Below the pieces are notes generated by a model. The model ran no database searches. It saw nothing but the letters and a program-made list of their open reading frames with translations, and was not told where the DNA came from. Of a stretch of 64,000 bases of DNA, positions 45,229 through 52,715 are shown one piece after another. Positions within the stretch are counted from its first letter, which is position 1. Every line of letters starts with the position of its first letter. The translations under genes and the position numbers were made by a program. The stretch comes from Alkaliphilus pronyensis (GTDB lineage: Bacteria > Bacillota > Clostridia > Peptostreptococcales > Natronincolaceae), in assembly GCF_009017275.1 (NCBI RefSeq), contig NZ_WBZC01000003.1:1-64000 (forward strand). The letters run 5' to 3'.

Positions 45229-46624
45229 AGCACTAACCTTAATTCCCCCCTTAGCAATATCTATTTATCATAATCAACATGATAGACAAGCATTTCTTTA
45301 TACAATTGCTATTATATTAGCCTTTAGTATACCGATGTCCTTGCTTCCGCAGAAATCCAATAGAATTAAAGCAAAGGAAGCCCTTTCAATTGTTACATTA
45401 GGCTGGCTTCTTGTAGCCTTTTTTGGATCTTTACCCTTTGTTTTTTCAGGCAGTATTCCATCTGTTATTGATGCATTCTTTGAAACGGTATCAGGTCTTA
45501 CCACAACGGGAGCAACAATAATAGAAGATATAGAGGTATTACCACGTGGAATATTGTTTTGGAGGTCTTTTACCCATTGGATAGGCGGCATGGGGATACT
45601 GGTATTGACATTAGCCATTTTACCTACTATAGGTGTTGGTGGATTTCAAATATTTAAGGCTGAAAGTCCAGGCCCTATTTCAGATAAGCTAGTACCTAAA
45701 ATGAAGGATACTGCGAAAATTTTGTATAGTGCCTATTTAGGAATAACCGTAATACAAACTGTTATGCTGTACTTTGGAGGACTATCACTATATGAAGCAT
45801 TGGTTCATACCTTTGGAACAGTAGGTACAGGAGGATTTTCTACTCGTAATGCAAGTATAGGAGCCTTTAATTATAGCAGCTATATAATTATGGTTATATC
45901 ATTTTTTATGATTGCTTCTGGTGTTAATTTCTCTTTATATTATGAGATGTATAAGGGACGTTGGAGAAATGTATTAAAGAACTCTGAGTTTAGAGCATAT
46001 ATGTCGATAATATTTATTAGCGTGCTATTAATAACAGTTAATTTGAATGGTTTGTATTCTTCAGTTTTTGAAACATTTAAGCATTCCCTGTTTCAAGTTG
46101 CATCCATTATAACTACCACTGGCTACACAACAGCAGATTTTGATCAATGGAATAGCTTTAGTAAAGCAATACTCTTCACCTTAATGTTTGTGGGTGGATG
46201 TGCTGGGTCAACCGGTGGTTCAATTAAGGTTATCAGATTAGTAATACTGTTTAAGCTAGTAAAGCGAGAGATTAAAAAAATACTACATCCTAATGCATAT
46301 GTGCCAATTCAAATAAATAAAAAAATGGTTTCTAATGATGTTGTAGCAAGCATAACAAGCTTTTTCTTTTTATATCTAGTTATTTTTGCAGTAGGCACCC
46401 TGCTTATTTCCTTAGAGGGAGTTGGTTTTATTACAGCTTCTAGTGCCGTAGCTGCAACATTAGGGAATATAGGTCCAGGCTTTGAAATGGTAGGACCTAC
46501 CATGACCTACAGCCACTTTTCTATTCCTAGTAAGCTTTTATTATCATTAATGATGTTATTTGGTAGACTTGAGCTATTTACTATTTTTGTTATGTTAATG
46601 CCTAACTTTTGGATAAATGAGTAA
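45179..46624 (+). CDS. trkH: Trk/Ktr potassium transporter membrane subunit
   Basis: A 481-residue membrane protein with the four pore-loop repeats of the TrkH/KtrB superfamily, seen as SGLTTTGATI, TVGTGGFST, ITTTGYTTAD and LGNIGPGFEMVGPT. About ten or more membrane helices. ATG 45179 follows AAAGGGGG within the trkA coding sequence and is well placed. With TrkA it takes up K+ using the membrane potential and ion coupling. Confidence 0.95.
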   Translation: MNYRRVLKVLGSLLLFEALTLIPPLAISIYHNQHDRQAFLYTIAIILAFSIPMSLLPQKSNRIKAKEALSIVTLGWLLVAFFGSLPFVFSGSIPSVIDAFFETVSGLTTTGATIIEDIEVLPRGILFWRSFTHWIGGMGILVLTLAILPTIGVGGFQIFKAESPGPISDKLVPKMKDTAKILYSAYLGITVIQTVMLYFGGLSLYEALVHTFGTVGTGGFSTRNASIGAFNYSSYIIMVISFFMIASGVNFSLYYEMYKGRWRNVLKNSEFRAYMSIIFISVLLITVNLNGLYSSVFETFKHSLFQVASIITTTGYTTADFDQWNSFSKAILFTLMFVGGCAGSTGGSIKVIRLVILFKLVKREIKKILHPNAYVPIQINKKMVSNDVVASITSFFFLYLVIFAVGTLLISLEGVGFITASSAVAATLGNIGPGFEMVGPTMTYSHFSIPSKLLLSLMMLFGRLELFTIFVMLMPNFWINE

Positions 46625-46835
46625 TCTATAGCTTAACCCCAAAAAGCAAATAGTAACTTGAGATACTAACTGTTATCTAGTCTTGTTTGTAGTTTTATAA
46701 CAAAAACAATAGTCAAAATTTGATAAATGTACACAAAATTGTACACATCGACATAAATCGACACATTACCCTTTGATATGATGCTATAATATTTGAAAGA
46801 TTCAAAATCCTATATAAATAAATACCTATGAAGAT

Positions 46836-46913
46836 AATGGCAAACTTTTTGAAAGAAAAGGACGCAAAGCTATGGGTCTAAGGGATAAAATATCCTATGA
46901 CAGCCAAGTTGCC
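46836..46913 (+). ncRNA. c-di-GMP-I (GEMM) riboswitch
   Basis: The sequence has GGCAAAC near 46839, GGACGCAAAGC at 46860-46870, the GGGTCTAAGG stretch, an ATCCTATGACAGCCAAG segment and closing GTTGCC, in the order and spacing of the GEMM-I consensus. GGCAA at the start pairs with TTGCC at the end (P1). It lies upstream of a chemoreceptor gene with a terminator directly downstream, so c-di-GMP probably controls its transcription. The rest of 46625-47097 has no gene. Confidence 0.93.
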
Positions 46914-46934
46914 TAATTAGATTATGCAATTTTG

Positions 46935-46961
46935 GAGACGACCTATCGTCTCTTTCTTTTT
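46935..46961 (+). terminator. Expression-platform terminator of the c-di-GMP riboswitch
   Basis: GAGACGA and TCGTCTC form a 7-bp stem with loop CCTA, followed by TTTCTTTTT. It sits 22 bases after the aptamer. Whether ligand favours or prevents it cannot be decided by eye. Confidence 0.8.
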
Positions 46962-47097
46962 ACATATTTTAATTCTAATAGTTTAAGCTTTTTTATGTGC
47001 TTAAGAAGGGAGCTGAGGGCATTCATTGAATTTGAGGTAGTAAATAACAGGAAAACGTATACCCATTTAATTATTACAAAGCTAGGAGTGAATAATA

Positions 47098-49089
47098 TTG
47101 AAAAAATTGAAGTTTAGAATTGCTTTAGCCTTTACACTAATAAGCCTGTTACTATTTTTAACCACAGGCGTAGCTGCATCCTTATTCGCAAAGGGGTCAT
47201 TAATTGATGTTTCTGAAATTCTAAGTAATGAAGTGGTAAACTCTAATGCTGATACTATATCAGAGTTCTTAGCTGCCCGTATAAGTGAGCTAAAGCATAT
47301 AGCACAGTATGATGACTTAAAAGACATGAATCTTGAAGAATCAATGGATTATCTTATTCGTGTCGCTGAGGACAGTGAATATGAATCTATAGCCTTAGTT
47401 AAGCCTAACGGACAGGCATGGGCAACAACTGGTGCAACCTTAGACCTATCAAAAAGTCCCTATATGAAGGAGATTTTTGAAAATGGAGCAAGCAACTATG
47501 TTTCCGATCCATTTCTAGCAAAGTCTACAGGTAGCATTATTGTTTCAGTAGCTCAGGTTATTGTTGATGATTATGGAAATAAGGTTGGTGTTTTATCAGC
47601 AGCATTAACATTAGACAAAATAACAGAAATATCAGAGGCCATTAATATCGAAGACAAGGGCTTTGGCTGGATTATAAATCAAAAGGGTTTAATAATAGCC
47701 CATAGGAATCCTGAGGTAGCAATGATAGAGGATATTGTTGACTACGAGGATGGAGTTTATAAGGAGCTAAAGGCTTATAAAGATGAGTTGTTTGAAAATC
47801 CCTTCGGTGTAATAGAACCAACTATAAATGGACAAGAGGTTTATCTTTTTTATTCAGCAATAGATAATACACAAAATTGGAGGCTAGTGGTGGAAATACC
47901 CAAGGGTGCTCTTTTAAGTAATATATCAGCCTTAAATAATAATCTTGGTATGCTAATTTTAGTAATAGTACTTATAATGACTACTGCTGCATTCTTAATC
48001 TCTAATATTATAACAAAGCCTATTACTGAAATAACAAAATATAGTGAAAAGGTTTCAAAGCTAGACTTTACAGACGATATTCCTAAAAAGCTATTAGATC
48101 GTAAGGATGAAATCGGGGCCCTATCAGTATCCTTTAACAATATTCTACTTAATTTACGGAGCTTTATAAAGAATATTGCAGAAAACTCCCAGTACTTGAC
48201 AGCCTCATCACAGCAATTAACGGAAACTAGCCAACAATCAACTATGGCAGCAGAAGAGGTTGCTAAAACAATTGAAGAAATAGCGAGGGGGGCCAATGAT
48301 CAAGCTAAAGACACTGAAAAAGGAGCTTTAAATATTGATGAGCTTGGAAGGCTTATTGAAAAGGATCAGAACTATATGAAGAAGCTGAATTCCTCAGTTG
48401 AAGATGTATCTAAGCTTAAAGAGGCTGGTTTAGGAATTGTACAAGACTTGGTGGAAAAAACAATGGCAAGCAATAATGCCACCAAAGAGGTTCATGATAT
48501 TATTCAAAACACAAATAAAAGTGCTGAAAGAATAGAAAATGCAAGTGAAATGATTAAAAGCATTGCTGCACAAACTAATCTCTTAGCCCTAAATGCTGCT
48601 ATAGAGGCTGCTAGAGCAGGTGAAGCAGGAAAAGGATTTGCAGTAGTTGCGGAGGAAATAAGAAAGCTGGCAGAGCAATCCAATGATTTTACAGAGGAAA
48701 TATCTAAAATTATTAAAGAATTAAGTATAAAAACCCTAGAGGCTGTTAGCACCATGAAGGATGTAGGAGACATAGTTACCTCTCAATCTGAGAGTGTAGA
48801 AAGCACCAACAAAAAGTTTGAGGGTATATCAAAGGCAATAGAGGACATTAAAATAATAATTGAAGAGCTTAACCTATCTGGTAAAGAGATGGATAGTAAG
48901 AAGAATGATATTATTACCATTATCCAAAACCTATCTGCTATTTCAGAGGAAAATGCAGCTGGGACTCAGGAGGCCTCTGCTTCAGTAGAGGAGCAAACGG
49001 CATCTATGGAGGAAATTGCCAACGCAAGTGAGGCTTTGGCTAAGCTAGCTCAAGAAATGCAAGCTAATATTTCAAAATTTAAATGCTAA
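47098..49089 (+). CDS. Methyl-accepting chemotaxis protein with dCache sensor
   Basis: A 663-residue chemoreceptor. TM1 at about 8-30, an external dCache-type domain (~35-275, with [16 protein letters not shown] and [16 protein letters not shown]), TM2 at about 282-302, HAMP ([18 protein letters not shown]), then the signalling domain with the hairpin tip [20 protein letters not shown] near residues 500-520. TTG start behind AGGAGTG. Its leader carries a c-di-GMP-I riboswitch, tying taxis to the sessile/motile second messenger. No chemotaxis or flagellar genes are adjacent. The ligand is unknown. Confidence 0.95.
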   Translation: MKKLKFRIALAFTLISLLLFLTTGVAASLFAKGSLIDVSEILSNEVVNSNADTISEFLAARISELKHIAQYDDLKDMNLEESMDYLIRVAEDSEYESIALVKPNGQAWATTGATLDLSKSPYMKEIFENGASNYVSDPFLAKSTGSIIVSVAQVIVDDYGNKVGVLSAALTLDKITEISEAINIEDKGFGWIINQKGLIIAHRNPEVAMIEDIVDYEDGVYKELKAYKDELFENPFGVIEPTINGQEVYLFYSAIDNTQNWRLVVEIPKGALLSNISALNNNLGMLILVIVLIMTTAAFLISNIITKPITEITKYSEKVSKLDFTDDIPKKLLDRKDEIGALSVSFNNILLNLRSFIKNIAENSQYLTASSQQLTETSQQSTMAAEEVAKTIEEIARGANDQAKDTEKGALNIDELGRLIEKDQNYMKKLNSSVEDVSKLKEAGLGIVQDLVEKTMASNNATKEVHDIIQNTNKSAERIENASEMIKSIAAQTNLLALNAAIEAARAGEAGKGFAVVAEEIRKLAEQSNDFTEEISKIIKELSIKTLEAVSTMKDVGDIVTSQSESVESTNKKFEGISKAIEDIKIIIEELNLSGKEMDSKKNDIITIIQNLSAISEENAAGTQEASASVEEQTASMEEIANASEALAKLAQEMQANISKFKC

Positions 49090-49091
49090 TA

Positions 49092-49128
49092 ATTAATGTC
49101 GTGGGGACTGTGTCCCCACGACATTAAT
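49092..49128. terminator. Perfect 16-bp palindrome between convergent genes
   Basis: ATTAATGTCGTGGGGA pairs perfectly with TCCCCACGACATTAAT around loop CTGTG. It sits between the chemoreceptor stop and the carbonic-anhydrase-like stop and likely serves as a bidirectional terminator, although there is no long T-run. It is far richer in GC than the surroundings and could be a dispersed palindrome. Confidence 0.65.
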
Positions 49129-49591
49129 ATAATCTACTAAGCTTTAACTTTTTTATTTGAGCTAACTGGTTTATAGAAACAGGTGAATATCTAAAAGAAT
49201 ATTGACAAGCCACCCGATTAACCTTCCAATTCTCATCCACCCATAGGCCTATTACTTCAACATCCCTATTCCAGGCTTCAACATTTCTTACCGCTTGTAA
49301 AATCTGTTTAATTTGAGTATCTTCATTTGCAGGATTACCACCACAGTCATAGTGTCCAACTATTGCTATTACCTTAGAGTTATGCTTTTCAATTGAAATT
49401 GCTACTCGTTTCTTAATAGAATCTACAGTTAATTTATTTGTGTATTCTGCTAAAATTTTGTTTGGCCCTGCCTCAGTAATCATATCTACAAAGTCTGCTC
49501 CATACTCACTCTTCATAAAATCAATTACAGGCTTTTGTGTCCTACCATCCATGCAGTTAATTGTAGTTACAAACCTATCTGTCATATTCAT
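49124..49591 (-). CDS. Beta-carbonic-anhydrase-like protein
   Basis: A 155-residue soluble protein. INCMDGRTQKPV near residue 13 gives the CxDxR zinc and catalytic motif, and IVGHYDCGGNP near 80 gives HxxC, together the three zinc ligands and dyad of beta-carbonic anhydrases. It is shorter than typical enzymes (~200 residues) and lacks part of the usual C-terminal helix region, so activity is likely but not certain. Monocistronic, ending in the palindrome at 49092. The 5' region 49592-49832 holds a hairpin at 49677. Confidence 0.8.
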   Translation of the reverse strand: MNMTDRFVTTINCMDGRTQKPVIDFMKSEYGADFVDMITEAGPNKILAEYTNKLTVDSIKKRVAISIEKHNSKVIAIVGHYDCGGNPANEDTQIKQILQAVRNVEAWNRDVEVIGLWVDENWKVNRVACQYSFRYSPVSINQLAQIKKLKLSRLY

Positions 49592-49676
49592 GTTATAAAG
49601 TCCTCCATAATTATGTAATTAACTATAATTATATGAGTTATTAATTCTCAATGCAATAAAAACTTGTGGAAGAAAC

Positions 49677-49713
49677 GGGGTTATTGACATTTTTGTTAGT
49701 TGTCAACAACCCC
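49677..49713. other. Hairpin upstream of carbonic-anhydrase-like gene
   Basis: GGGGTTATTGACA pairs with TGTCAACAACCCC (12 of 13); the one A-C mismatch becomes G-U on the minus strand. Further TTGACATG and CCTGACATG pieces follow to 49755. It may be a minus-strand RNA structure or a remnant repeat. No function assigned. Confidence 0.4.
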
Positions 49714-49832
49714 ATCCCCATGATATGCTGTTGACATGTTGGTCACCCCTGACATGAAGAGATAAATTTAACCATTATGAATCTTTAAAGTGATTAATGA
49801 AGGATTTCAATAGGAGATTAGAGAAATATTAC

Positions 49833-49959
49833 TATAAAGAAAACTTAGTTCAGATGGAGTTAAAACTCCATCCGAACTCTAGTTGCCCTTATTTCGAAGC
49901 TTGGCGGCACTTATCTCCCGCTTAAGAAGCGGGAGTGTTAGTAACGCCGCTGAGATAAA
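49833..49959. repeat. Dispersed structured repeat, complete copy B
   Basis: This is the best-preserved copy. Hairpin one: AGTTCAGATGGAGT, loop TAAA, ACTCCATCCGAACT, with one A-C mismatch that is G-U on the minus strand. Hairpin two: CTCCCGCTT, loop AAG, AAGCGGGAG, perfect. GCGGC (49904-49908) can pair with GCCGC and TTATCTC with GAGATAA; these cross, giving a possible pseudoknot. It ends 34 bases before the gene at 49994. There is no open reading frame inside. Confidence 0.82.
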
Positions 49960-49993
49960 TGTATGCTTATTGGATGCATAAAGGAGAAATTGT

Positions 49994-50662
49994 ATGAAAT
50001 TTGATAATAAAAACAATGGATGGAAATTTGGTGAGTACAGTTATAGTGTTGATAACGGGTTATTTAAAAAAGCCTACACCAAAAAAGCAGGATATAAAAC
50101 TAAAATTACTGTTATTGCATTTATATCAGTACTTATCTTTATCCTTTATCCCTTTGATTTAGAAGGCACCGCTGGCATTAAAAATCTTACAGCCGAAGAT
50201 ATATCTAGCATATCTTTAAATCAAGTTATAGTAATACCTAAGGGGATGGACATAGAAAATCAAGATATTTCTATGGAGGATATTGCTGAAAAAATAAAAG
50301 AACTTAGACCTTTACCACTATCTGAGTACTCAGAGGATCATGTAATATCTATGGAAGCTATTACTGATAAAAGATTTATTGAAGAGGTGCTTATAACACT
50401 ATCTAATCATAAAATGAGAAAAAGACGTTTTAGTAGAGGTGTGGATTTTTTTCCAATGGACTATACAATGCCAAGTTCAACAAGACTCTCAATATATATA
50501 AATGACAGTAATAAAACACTAGTAAATATTTTTATTAGTCATAATCCACAGTATGTAAGCATCCATAAATATAGCAATATTAATGGAAATAGTAAAACAG
50601 CAAGATATAAAATATATGGAGATGGTATTGACACTCAAAGACTTTTTGAGCTAACAAAGTAA
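49994..50662 (+). CDS. Single-pass membrane protein of unknown function
   Basis: A 222-residue protein. Residues 1-35 are hydrophilic and Lys/Asn-rich, one membrane helix covers about 36-55 (KITVIAFISVLIFILYPF), and the ~165-residue rest is outside, with EDISSISLNQVIVIP and an IYINDSNKTLVNIFISH beta segment. No known family recognised. ATG behind AAGGAG. The dispersed repeat stands directly before it. It stands alone. Confidence 0.65.
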   Translation: MKFDNKNNGWKFGEYSYSVDNGLFKKAYTKKAGYKTKITVIAFISVLIFILYPFDLEGTAGIKNLTAEDISSISLNQVIVIPKGMDIENQDISMEDIAEKIKELRPLPLSEYSEDHVISMEAITDKRFIEEVLITLSNHKMRKRRFSRGVDFFPMDYTMPSSTRLSIYINDSNKTLVNIFISHNPQYVSIHKYSNINGNSKTARYKIYGDGIDTQRLFELTK

Positions 50663-50769
50663 TAACCCCGTCCCTCCCCCACCTTTTAGGTTGATAGTAT
50701 CAATGATATAAGATAAAATAGTTTAGTAAAAAGCTTGTTTTATTAAAAATTTCATTTTGCTACTTATCT

Positions 50770-50975
50770 AGGTTCTTTGAAGTAATTCAAGGATTAATAG
50801 GGAATGGAGTGAAAATCTCCAACGGTCCGGCCACTGTAAGTGGGGAGAAATTCTTTTGTTAGCCACTGGAAAACTGGGAAGGCAAAGAATTAGCTTTGAT
50901 CCACAAGTCAGGAGACCTGCCAAGGTAATTATGCATACAACCTTCCGAGGAAAGGAAAGTGCAGGATAATGATAT
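50770..50975 (+). ncRNA. Cobalamin riboswitch (upstream of cbiK)
   Basis: Contains the class hallmarks in order: AATAGGGAATGGAGTGAAAATCTCC-type P3/P4 start, GGTCCGGCCACTGTAAG, and AAGTCAGGAGACCTGCC. GCCACTGT with the CAAGTCAGGAGACC box is diagnostic for B12 aptamers. It should turn off cbiK and the ferredoxin gene when cobalamin is plentiful. Bases 50663-50769 show no gene. Confidence 0.93.
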
Positions 50976-51013
50976 GTTTAAATGTCTGGTTAGTCTTGAT
51001 AAATAATCATTTT

Positions 51014-51050
51014 AAAGCGTTGACTTTTCTTGGAGGTCAGGGCTTTTTTA
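51014..51050 (+). terminator. Terminator of the cbiK riboswitch
   Basis: AAAGCGTTGAC pairs with GTCAGGGCTTT (one mismatch, one wobble) and is followed by TTTT. It lies between aptamer and cbiK ATG. Confidence 0.65.
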
Positions 51051-51080
51051 TATATTGTTTTAATGGGAGGAGGAGTTCAT

Positions 51081-51857
51081 ATGAAAAAGGGTATAATAGT
51101 GGTTAGCTTTGGAACAACCCATGAGGAAACTAGAAGGCTGTGTATTGAAAGCATTGAAAAGAGGATAGCTAAGGAGTTTAGTAGGTTTGATGTAAGGCGT
51201 GCCTTTACATCAAAAATGGTAATAAATAAGTTGAAGTCTAGGGACAACCTTTTAGTTGATACTCTTGAGGAAGCATTAACTAAAATGAAGGAAGAAGGCT
51301 TTAATGAGGTTTATATTCAGTCATTGCATGTAACTCCTGGAAAGGAATATGGCGATATTGTTGAAACAGTTAGACAGTTTCAGGATCAATTTCATAAGCT
51401 AGCTTTGGGTAGACCCCTTCTGACTAAAGTAGAGGATTATAAAGCTACTGTAGCGGGCTTGAAAAAACAACTACCACAGCAGAAGCAAGGCAAAGCAGTA
51501 TTGCTAATGGGACATGGAACATATCATCCAGCTAATGCTTGCTATTCATGTCTACAGAGCATAATTAATGATGAAGGCCTTAATGCTTATGTGGGAACAG
51601 TTGAGGATTATCCAGAGCTACAGGATATTCTTCCGAAGCTTAAAAAAGCTAATATTAAAGAGGCTGTTCTTATGCCATTTATGCTGGTTGCAGGAGATCA
51701 TGCTAAAAATGATTTAGCAGGAGATGAAGATTCCTGGAAAACAGTTTTAGAAGATGACGGTTTTAAGGTAGAAGTGTATATGCATGGGTTAGGAGAAAAT
51801 ATAGAAATACAAGACATTTATATTCAGCATTTAAAAGATGCTATGGCAGAACAGTAG
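51081..51857 (+). CDS. cbiK: Anaerobic cobaltochelatase CbiK
   Basis: A 258-residue chelatase that inserts Co2+ into sirohydrochlorin (factor II) in the anaerobic B12 pathway. It starts IIVVSFGTTHEETR, with the metal-binding His in LLMGHGTYHPAN near residue 150 and MPFMLVAGDHAKNDLAGDE near 210, as in CbiK. ATG 51081 follows GGAGGAGG; an earlier in-frame TTG at 51030 lies in the terminator and is rejected. No signal peptide, so cytosolic. First gene after the riboswitch, followed by a ferredoxin. Confidence 0.95.
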   Translation: MKKGIIVVSFGTTHEETRRLCIESIEKRIAKEFSRFDVRRAFTSKMVINKLKSRDNLLVDTLEEALTKMKEEGFNEVYIQSLHVTPGKEYGDIVETVRQFQDQFHKLALGRPLLTKVEDYKATVAGLKKQLPQQKQGKAVLLMGHGTYHPANACYSCLQSIINDEGLNAYVGTVEDYPELQDILPKLKKANIKEAVLMPFMLVAGDHAKNDLAGDEDSWKTVLEDDGFKVEVYMHGLGENIEIQDIYIQHLKDAMAEQ

Positions 51858-51883
51858 GTATAAAATATAGGAGGTTTGGTCTT

Positions 51884-52234
51884 ATGAAGGGCTTCTTAAA
51901 AGGAATATGGCATCCTGTTATAGATATGAGTAAGTGTAGAAATTGTGGCTTTTGCTATGAGTTCTGTCCCAAGGGGGTATTTGTAAAATCTAATGCTGGT
52001 GTAGAAGTTAAAAATCATAGTGAATGTGTAGATGGCTGTCATGGATGTGAATGGAAATGCCCTAGCAATGCTATTAGTTTTCCAGAACCAATTACTAGGG
52101 AGTATGTTGTGAAGGTTGTTAGGTGGAGCAAGGATAAGGGGAGAGCTTATCCAGATGCTTTTGTTAATTATGCAATAAAGAATAACATTATAACTGAAGA
52201 GGATCTAAAGGATGAAGCTTTAGGCAAGTCGTAA
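51884..52234 (+). CDS. 4Fe-4S ferredoxin-type protein linked to cobalamin synthesis
   Basis: A 116-residue protein with two [4Fe-4S] motifs: CRNCGFCYEFCP near residue 18 and CVDGCHGCEWKCP near 47. A ~50-residue tail follows that is not part of the ferredoxin fold (REYVVKVVRWSKDKGRAYPD). It is co-transcribed with cbiK under a cobalamin riboswitch, so it may supply electrons for a cobalt-reduction step; this is inference. AGGAGG ribosome site. Confidence 0.88.
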   Translation: MKGFLKGIWHPVIDMSKCRNCGFCYEFCPKGVFVKSNAGVEVKNHSECVDGCHGCEWKCPSNAISFPEPITREYVVKVVRWSKDKGRAYPDAFVNYAIKNNIITEEDLKDEALGKS

Positions 52235-52362
52235 ACATGGTAGAATTAATAGTTTAAAATCAGCTAAATGTTTAATAAATAAAACGTGCTATGTATAAAT
52301 AAAGCAGAGTTTATAAACTAGTTTTATTGACATATTGTTGCTGTTTAACTATAATTAAGTTA

Positions 52363-52404
52363 GCTAAGACAAGGCTTTATGTCTTGCTTTGAAAAGTAAA
52401 TATG
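52363..52404. repeat. Direct repeat flanking B12 riboswitch, copy 1
   Basis: GCTAAGACA...ATGTCTTGCTTTGAAAAGTAAATATG resembles the stretch at 52657-52701. It forms a small hairpin (AAGACA/TGTCTT) at the start of the riboswitch region. Confidence 0.5.
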
Positions 52405-52592
52405 TAATAGGGAAGTTGGTGAAAATCCAACACGGGGCCGCCACTGTAAAGGGGAGCGTCTTGCAAATACCACTGTTCATTATTAAGAGTTTAGTGATAA
52501 TGAATGGGAAGGTGCATTAACGCTGAGAACCTAAGTCAGGATACCTATTGTCTGTTTATGCTCGCGAGCCTGAGCATGGTAGGACGATAGTG
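52375..52592 (+). ncRNA. Cobalamin riboswitch (upstream of btuF)
   Basis: AATAGGGAAGTTGGTGAAAATCC, CGGGGCCGCCACTGTAAAGGGG and CTAAGTCAGGATACCTATT follow in the B12-riboswitch order, with a long peripheral hairpin (AATACCACTG to TAATGAATGGG) between. The 3' segment TGCTCGCGAGCCTGAGCATGG is likely the loop that kisses the core. It precedes btuFCD and the cbi operon. The rest of 52235-52374 shows no gene. Confidence 0.93.
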
Positions 52593-52599
52593 TATTTGT

Positions 52600-52624
52600 G
52601 CTCAGTTAAAACTGGGCTTTTTTT
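52600..52624 (+). terminator. Terminator of the btuF riboswitch
   Basis: GCTCAGTT, loop AA, AACTGGGC (one G-T) followed by seven T. Confidence 0.8.
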
Positions 52625-52656
52625 ATTGATTGCCAGAAGTTAGGTTTAAAGACATT

Positions 52657-52701
52657 GCTAAGACACTGATCATGTCTTAGCTTTGAAAATGTAGTAAATA
52701 T
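52657..52701. repeat. Direct repeat flanking B12 riboswitch, copy 2
   Basis: GCTAAGACACTGATCATGTC then TTAGCTTTGAAAATGTAGTA repeats the start of the riboswitch region with a better hairpin (GCTAAGAC/GTCTTAGC). It ends 14 bases before the btuF ATG and precedes its ribosome site GAAGGGAG. Confidence 0.5.
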
Positions 52702-52715
52702 CGAAGGGAGACAAT

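Noticed and set aside
46932-47117. Possible small protein overlapping the riboswitch terminator
   Set aside because: It starts in the terminator, lacks a ribosome site, and overlaps the chemoreceptor start.
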